Shown here one piece after another: positions 59,333 through 64,000 of a stretch of 64,000 nt of DNA (position 1 is the first letter of the stretch; each line of letters opens with the position of its first letter). Source of the stretch: Bacillus sonorensis NBRC 101234 = KCTC 13918. Its GTDB lineage: Bacteria > Bacillota > Bacilli > Bacillales > Bacillaceae. The notes below the pieces were generated by a model, which was not told the DNA's origin, searched no databases, and saw nothing but the letters and a program-made list of their open reading frames with translations. The stretch covers positions 1 to 64,000 of the forward strand of contig NZ_BCVZ01000019.1 of assembly GCF_001592005.1 (NCBI RefSeq), in the 5' to 3' direction. The translations under genes and the position numbers were made by a program.

Positions 59333-60355
59333 TTATACAGCTGAAGGATGTTTCATTCTCAAAGCGACATATCTGATTAAATCAACGACCCTGCACGAAT
59401 ATCCCCATTCATTGTCATACCATGCAAGCACTTTCATTTTTCTGTTTTCAAGCACCATCGTTGAAAGGCTGTCAATGACGGCGGAATATGGATTTGTATT
59501 AAAATCTGCTGACACGAGCGGTTCATCGCACACATCGATGATGCCGGACATTGAACCGGCGGCCGCCATGCGGAATGCCTCATTGATGTCCTCAGCCGTG
59601 ACATCGCTTTTTAAATCTGCGACAAGATCAACGAGAGAAACGTTTGAAACAGGCACCCGCAAAGCAAGGCCATGCATTCTTCCTTTTAAATGAGGCATAA
59701 CGAGCGACAGCGCTTTTGCAGCGCCTGTAGTCGTGGGAATGATCGAAGAACCGCAGGCGCGCGCTCTCCGCAGGTCTTTGTGCGGATTGTCGATATTTTT
59801 TTGATCGTTTGTGAAGGCGTGAACGGTCGTGACAAGTCCGTTTTCAATGCCAAATGCATCATCAAGCACTTTTGCGACAGGCGCCAGACAATTCGTCGTA
59901 CAAGACGCGTTGGAGATGATCGCATGGCGCTCCGCATCGAAATCGCCTTCATTTACGCCCATCACAATCGTAATATCTTCATTTTTTCCAGGCGCGGTTA
60001 AAATGACCTTTTTCGCTCCTGCTTCAATGTGCGCTTCCGCTTTTTCCTTAGAATTAAACTTGCCTGTAGCTTCAACCACTATATCGATTCCGTGTTTTGC
60101 CCACGGAAGGAGCTTCGGATCTCTTTGATTGGTCAGCAAAACCTTTTTCCCGTTTACCAAAAGATGATCATCGCCCGCTTTGACATCAAGCTCATAGCGT
60201 CCGTGATTTGTGTCATACTTTATTAAATGAGCGAGCGTTTCCGCAGGATAGCTCGCGTTGATCACAGCTATATCCATTTGATCATCAAGCATCGCTTTTC
60301 TAAACACCATTCTGCCGATACGGCCGAATCCGTTTATCGCAACTTTTACCTTCAT
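59333..60355 (-). CDS. gapB: NADP-dependent glyceraldehyde-3-phosphate dehydrogenase, gluconeogenic
   Basis: Works in the gluconeogenic direction with NADP. The 340-aa protein has the Rossmann start VAINGFGRIGRMVFRKAM (about 4-21), the catalytic cysteine in ISNASCTTNCLAPVAKV near 153, and GTTTGAAKALSLV-type region IIPTTTGAAKALSLVMPHLKG. ATG 60355 with RBS GGGGTG gives the exact B. subtilis GapB length; a TTG one codon upstream is possible. A CcpN box overlaps the promoter. Confidence 0.96.
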   Translation of the reverse strand: MKVKVAINGFGRIGRMVFRKAMLDDQMDIAVINASYPAETLAHLIKYDTNHGRYELDVKAGDDHLLVNGKKVLLTNQRDPKLLPWAKHGIDIVVEATGKFNSKEKAEAHIEAGAKKVILTAPGKNEDITIVMGVNEGDFDAERHAIISNASCTTNCLAPVAKVLDDAFGIENGLVTTVHAFTNDQKNIDNPHKDLRRARACGSSIIPTTTGAAKALSLVMPHLKGRMHGLALRVPVSNVSLVDLVADLKSDVTAEDINEAFRMAAAGSMSGIIDVCDEPLVSADFNTNPYSAVIDSLSTMVLENRKMKVLAWYDNEWGYSCRVVDLIRYVALRMKHPSAV

Positions 60356-60408
60356 CAAACAAACACCCCTTATTTTTATGTCATTCCATATCTGTTTTGC
60401 TCAAAATA

Positions 60409-60419
60409 AGTATAACACA
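60409..60419 (-). promoter_or_regulatory. CcpN operator at the gapB promoter
   Basis: TGTGTTATACT on the minus strand is an exact match to the CcpN consensus TRTGHYATAYW and overlaps the likely -10 box TATACT (60409-60414). A weaker second site may lie at 60377-60387. CcpN is known to repress gapB and pckA in glucose. Confidence 0.8.
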
Positions 60420-60532
60420 TTATTTCGAATTAGCCATACCATTTATTCTTTTTACAGCAAATTTGCACACCGTGTATGCGAATAACGGCTGGCTGGCGTT
60501 GCGGGGCTGTCGGCGAACGGATTTCCGTATAA

Positions 60533-60569
60533 CAAAAAAAGTGAGTGCGGGAAAATCCGCACTCACTTC
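60533..60569 (-). terminator. coaE terminator
   Basis: AAGTGAGTGCGGA-TTTT-CCGCACTCACTT stem plus T run; the stem begins inside the end of coaE. Confidence 0.85.
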
Positions 60570-61168
60570 TCAGTATGTGACCACGCTTCAAGCAGGCGCT
60601 GAAGCTGGTTTTCGGTATCCTCCAGACGGCCGCTGTTATCGATGACGGCGTCGGCTTTTTTTCTTTTTTCATCAAGCGGAAGCTGGGCATGAATTCGATT
60701 CAGCGCTTCCTCTTCATTTAATGAATTTCTTTTCATCAGCCGCTCAAGCTGGAGCTTTTTCGGGATCCAGACAACGATCACCTTGTCTGCCAGATGCTCG
60801 AGTCCGCTTTCATACAAAAGCGGAATATCAAGAACGACAAACCGTTCTCCGGCCTGAATGGCTTCATCCCGCTCTCTGATCATCGTTTTTCTAACTTCGG
60901 GATGGACGATCGCATTTAATTGCATCCTTTTTTCTTCGTTTTTAAATACAAGTTCTCCGAGTTTTTTCCGGTCGATATCGCCGGTTTCAAGCAACACGCC
61001 GCTGCCGAATGTCTCGGTGATTTTTCGGTATGCCGGCATTCCTTTTTCAACGGCTTCTTTCGCAATGACGTCAGCGTCAACAACCGTGATGCCGCGCTGC
61101 TGGAACATCTGTGCGACAGTGCTTTTTCCGCTGGCGATGCCTCCTGTTAAACCGATGACCAATGTCAC
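60563..61168 (-). CDS. coaE: dephospho-CoA kinase
   Basis: Last step of coenzyme A synthesis. The 201-aa protein starts with the P-loop [18 protein letters not shown] (about 5-22), and has [31 protein letters not shown] and VIDNSG. GTG 61168 (M-T-L-V-I-G) with RBS GAGGTG fits the B. subtilis enzyme (197 aa); the GTG at 61177 is part of that RBS. It lies 16 bases after ytaF. Confidence 0.94.
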   Translation of the reverse strand: MTLVIGLTGGIASGKSTVAQMFQQRGITVVDADVIAKEAVEKGMPAYRKITETFGSGVLLETGDIDRKKLGELVFKNEEKRMQLNAIVHPEVRKTMIRERDEAIQAGERFVVLDIPLLYESGLEHLADKVIVVWIPKKLQLERLMKRNSLNEEEALNRIHAQLPLDEKRKKADAVIDNSGRLEDTENQLQRLLEAWSHTEK

Positions 61169-61184
61169 GGGCTGCACCTCTTTC

Positions 61185-61817
61185 CTACAGTTTCCAAATT
61201 CCGATCATAATCAGCAATATTCCCGGCAGGAAGGTCAGTTTATCCATCCAATTCCACCTTGATAAGAAACGGCCGGACTGAATGCCCAAAAATACGAATA
61301 ACGAACTCATAAGAGCGACCGTCAAACTCATCGGAACAGGTGAAAATCCGAGTGCGGCTGCACCGATTCCCGCACCAAAGGCATCGATCGAAAGGGCAAA
61401 ACCGAGCAGGAAGGCTTCGATCCCGGTGATAATGCCCGACTTATCGATGTCCGCGCTTGTCGGCGTCCTTAAAATGTGGATGACGATTCCGAGCGATTTC
61501 AGTTCAAGATTGATCAGCGTTTTCTCCGAAAGGGCCATTTCCTGCTCTTTTTCCGGTCTGAAAAACTGATAAAGCACCCAGGCCCCGATCCCCATCAAAA
61601 TAACGGCTCCGAGCCTTTCTGTTAAAGCGACCGGGAAAAATCTCGCCAATAAAGATCCGATCATCATGGCCAGCAGCATAACGATTCCCGAACAAAACGC
61701 GATAATCACAATCGCTTTAAAAGGAATTTTCAGCTTGCGCAATCCGTAAGTAAATCCGACTGAAAAACTGTCCAGGCTGACGGCGAATGCCAGCAGCAAG
61801 AAAGATGCAAACATCAT
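61185..61817 (-). CDS. ytaF: sporulation membrane protein YtaF (MntP-like)
   Basis: A 210-aa membrane protein of the MntP/YtaF family. Six predicted spans with two repeated aspartate-containing halves: [20 protein letters not shown] (about 9-28) and [20 protein letters not shown] (about 136-155), like the manganese exporter MntP. In Bacillus YtaF is linked to sporulation; transport function is inferred. RBS GGAAG before ATG ATG. It sits between mutM and coaE as in B. subtilis. Confidence 0.9.
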   Translation of the reverse strand: MMFASFLLLAFAVSLDSFSVGFTYGLRKLKIPFKAIVIIAFCSGIVMLLAMMIGSLLARFFPVALTERLGAVILMGIGAWVLYQFFRPEKEQEMALSEKTLINLELKSLGIVIHILRTPTSADIDKSGIITGIEAFLLGFALSIDAFGAGIGAAALGFSPVPMSLTVALMSSLFVFLGIQSGRFLSRWNWMDKLTFLPGILLIMIGIWKL

Positions 61818-62035
61818 ATCCGGTTCTTCCTTTCTGTTGATGCGGCGGTGTTTTTTAGCCTTAGGCAGCTTTTATATAGGCTTCTTATATATATGAGAAA
61901 GGAAAATGATCTGTGTGTTGTTCACCTTAAAAAAGAAATAATACACAGAACCGCCGGATGTTAAGCGCTCCAAAAGCGTAAATATCGGCAGCGTGAACCG
62001 TGATGCGTCAAGCCTGGACAAAGTTTATGCAATTG

Positions 62036-62863
62036 TTATTTTTTCTGGCATGTGGCGCAGAAATGCGTGCCTCTTCCTCCGACAACCGTTTTTTCGATCA
62101 CAGTCCCGCATTTTTTGCAAGGTTCGTCTTTTCGGTTATAGACGAAGAGCTGAAGCTGAAACATGCCGATTTCTCCTTGTGAATTGATATAGGATCTGAC
62201 AGTGCTTCCCCCCGCTTCAACCGCTTCTTTCAGCGTTTTGATGATTTCTTCATGAAGCAGAGCCGTTTGTTTTTTTGTCAGCTTGTTTGCCGCTGTTTCC
62301 GGGTGGATGCCGGCTCTGAAGAGCGCTTCATCCACATAAATGTTTCCAAGTCCGACGACTGTCTTCTGATCAAGCAGCGCGGTTTTGACAAAGCGGCTCG
62401 TTTTTTTGAGGCGCTCTCTTAAATACCCGATCGTAAATTCGTCGCTGAAAGGCTCCGGGCCGAGCTGTTTGAGAGGCAGTTCAGTCTGTTCTTCACCCGG
62501 TTTAAACAAATGCATCGTGCCGAATTTCCTGACATCGCGGTAGCGAAGCTCCGTTCCGTCCGTAAACGTAAAGATCACGTGCACATGTTTATCCATAGGC
62601 TCACCGTTTTGGTGAAGCCCGTATTTCCCTTCCATTCTCAGATGAGAGACCATGGTGAAATGGTCGAGATGAAACAGCAAAAATTTCCCTCTTCTGTCAA
62701 CTGACTGAATCGTTTCCCCAATGAGTAGCCTTGCAAACTCCTCTGGTTCTGCCGGGCGTTTAATGATGTTTGTCCAGCGAATTTCAACAGATTCGATCGT
62801 TTTCCCTATTACAAGTCCGGCTAAAGTGCGCCGGACGGTTTCGACTTCTGGCAGCTCCGGCAC
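62036..62863 (-). CDS. mutM: formamidopyrimidine-DNA glycosylase
   Basis: Removes 8-oxoguanine and other oxidised purines and cuts the abasic site. The 275-aa protein has the catalytic N-terminal proline in PELPEVETVRR (Pro2, Glu3), a helix-two-turn-helix with GNIYVDEALF near 170, and a C-terminal zinc finger (CKKCGTVIEKTVVGGRGTHF, then CATC). GTG start at 62863 with RBS GGGAG. It begins 19 bases after the polA stop. Confidence 0.96.
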   Translation of the reverse strand: MPELPEVETVRRTLAGLVIGKTIESVEIRWTNIIKRPAEPEEFARLLIGETIQSVDRRGKFLLFHLDHFTMVSHLRMEGKYGLHQNGEPMDKHVHVIFTFTDGTELRYRDVRKFGTMHLFKPGEEQTELPLKQLGPEPFSDEFTIGYLRERLKKTSRFVKTALLDQKTVVGLGNIYVDEALFRAGIHPETAANKLTKKQTALLHEEIIKTLKEAVEAGGSTVRSYINSQGEIGMFQLQLFVYNRKDEPCKKCGTVIEKTVVGGRGTHFCATCQKK

Positions 62864-62881
62864 ATCATCACTCCCTTTTCA

Positions 62882-64000
62882 TTATTTAGCATCATACCAT
62901 GAAGGCCCTGAGGAATAATCCACTTTGAGCGGCACGTCAAGCTGAAGTGCGTTTTCCATCACTTCCGGCACCAGCTTTTCAAGCTCTTTGATTTCCTCTT
63001 CAGGCGCCTCAAAGATTAATTCGTCATGAACCTGTAATAACAGTTTGGCCTGGAGGTTTTTCTCCTTCAGCTTCTCAGCCATCGCGATCATCGCTTTTTT
63101 AATAATGTCAGCGGCGCTTCCCTGAATCGGAGTGTTCATCGCTGTCCGCTCGGCAAAGCTGCGCAGATTGAAATTCCGGCTCGTCAGCTCAGGAATGTAT
63201 CTTCTTCGGGCTAACAGCGTCGTGACATAGCCCTTCTGCTTTGCTTCCTGAACTGTTTCTTCCATGTATTCTTTGACTCCCTGAAAGCTGTGGAAATACC
63301 GTTCAATAAACGCGGCGGCTTCCTTCCTTGTAATCCCGAGGTTTTGCGAAAGCCCGTAATCGCTGATGCCGTATACGATTCCGAAATTGACGGCTTTTGC
63401 CTGTCTTCTCATGGCCGGTGTGACTTCTTCCTCAGATACATGAAACACGTCCATCGCCGTTTTTGTGTGAACGTCCATGTCATGCGTAAAAGCTTCAATC
63501 AAGTTTTTGTCCTTTGAAATGTGGGCAAGCACCCTCAGCTCGATCTGCGAATAATCCGCCGCAAATATCAGCCAATCTTTTTGAGACGGAACAAATGCCT
63601 GCCGGATTTTCCGGCCTTCTTCAAGACGGATCGGGATATTTTGCAGGTTCGGATCGGTCGAGCTCAGCCGGCCGGTTTGCGTCAAGGCTTGGTTAAAGCG
63701 GGTATGCACTTTATGGGTATCCTTCCGGATGACTTTTAAAAGCCCTTCGACATATGTGGACTGCAGCTTGCCGATTTGCCTGTAATGAAGAATGTCTTCG
63801 ATGATGACATGCTTATCGCGAAGCTTTTCCAGAACATCCGCTGATGTGGAGTATCCCGTTTTCGTTTTTTTCACGACAGGCAATCCAAGCTTTTCGAACA
63901 GGATGACGCCGAGCTGCTTGGGCGAGTTGATATTAAAGGTTTCGCCTGCTGATTCATGGATTTTCTTTTCATATTCCTTCAGCTTTCCGGACAGCTCTTC
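62882..64000 (-). CDS. polA: DNA polymerase I, 3' part (runs off right edge)
   Basis: Repair and Okazaki-fragment polymerase. The visible C-terminal 372 codons continue open to the window end. They include polymerase motif A AADYSQIELRVLAHISKD, the O-helix RRQAKAVNFGIVYGISDYGL (cited at length limit), and motif C LLQVHDELIFEAPEEE. The N-terminal nuclease domain and start lie outside. It is directly upstream of mutM, as in B. subtilis. Confidence 0.97.
   Translation of the reverse strand, partial: EELSGKLKEYEKKIHESAGETFNINSPKQLGVILFEKLGLPVVKKTKTGYSTSADVLEKLRDKHVIIEDILHYRQIGKLQSTYVEGLLKVIRKDTHKVHTRFNQALTQTGRLSSTDPNLQNIPIRLEEGRKIRQAFVPSQKDWLIFAADYSQIELRVLAHISKDKNLIEAFTHDMDVHTKTAMDVFHVSEEEVTPAMRRQAKAVNFGIVYGISDYGLSQNLGITRKEAAAFIERYFHSFQGVKEYMEETVQEAKQKGYVTTLLARRRYIPELTSRNFNLRSFAERTAMNTPIQGSAADIIKKAMIAMAEKLKEKNLQAKLLLQVHDELIFEAPEEEIKELEKLVPEVMENALQLDVPLKVDYSSGPSWYDAK

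Overview
The window is a chromosomal segment of a low-to-mid-GC Bacillus, most likely of the B. licheniformis / B. paralicheniformis group. Gene order from polA (right edge) to lysC (left) matches the B. subtilis polA-mutM-ytaF-coaE-gapB-speD-nrdR-dnaBI-thrS-lytST-infC-ara-pheST-mutSB-etf-trxA-uvrC-lysC segment, and most products have near-identical length to their B. subtilis counterparts. Most genes read on the minus strand. The species assignment is inferred from synteny and protein resemblance, not from a search.

Layout, left to right. 1-800: 5' tip of an off-window gene and a dead IS200/IS605-type tnpA. 927-4943: trxA, uvrC, and lysC behind a lysine riboswitch. 5023-10138: fatty-acid degradation cluster lcfA / fadR-fadB-etfB-etfA with a FadR-box promoter inside it. 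10187-15726: a 27-aa membrane peptide, yshE, mutS2, polX, cvpA-like yshB and zapA, divergent from rnhC. 16819-19523: species-specific patch with an orphan SUKH (SMI1/KNR4) protein, a small membrane protein and a secreted metzincin protease. 19530-24433: pheST with T-box leader, ysgA and sspI. 24466-29367: cstA with a cre site, then a TetR gene and a pair of bPH2 membrane proteins. 29425-40612: the arabinose/arabinan regulon araABD-M-NPQ-abfA and abnA with AraR and cre sites; araL is missing from its usual place. 40616-44058: ysdC, ysdB (SigW-type promoter), ysdA, and infC-rpmI-rplT with an AUU start and L20-type leader. 44090-50390: pftAB, a PhoD-like phosphatase without a visible export signal, lytST, a DUF3923-like small protein and a decayed second copy of lytST. 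50466-58517: ysaA, thrS with T-box, ytxC, ytxB, dnaI, dnaB, nrdR and a conserved hypothetical. 58659-64000: speD (own promoter and structured leader), gapB (CcpN box), coaE, ytaF, mutM and the 3' part of polA.

Much of the window is core housekeeping: replication initiation and repair, translation, redox and coenzyme supply. Carbon-source control links several units. CcpA-type sites precede cstA, araA, abnA and pftA; CcpN controls gluconeogenic gapB; AraR controls arabinan use; FadR controls beta-oxidation. No CRISPR array, prophage, rRNA or tRNA gene was seen. No clearly new multi-gene system stands out. The best leads are the lytST relic, the leaderless TetR/bPH2 unit, the signal-less PhoD paralogue, the structured speD leader and the orphan SUKH locus.
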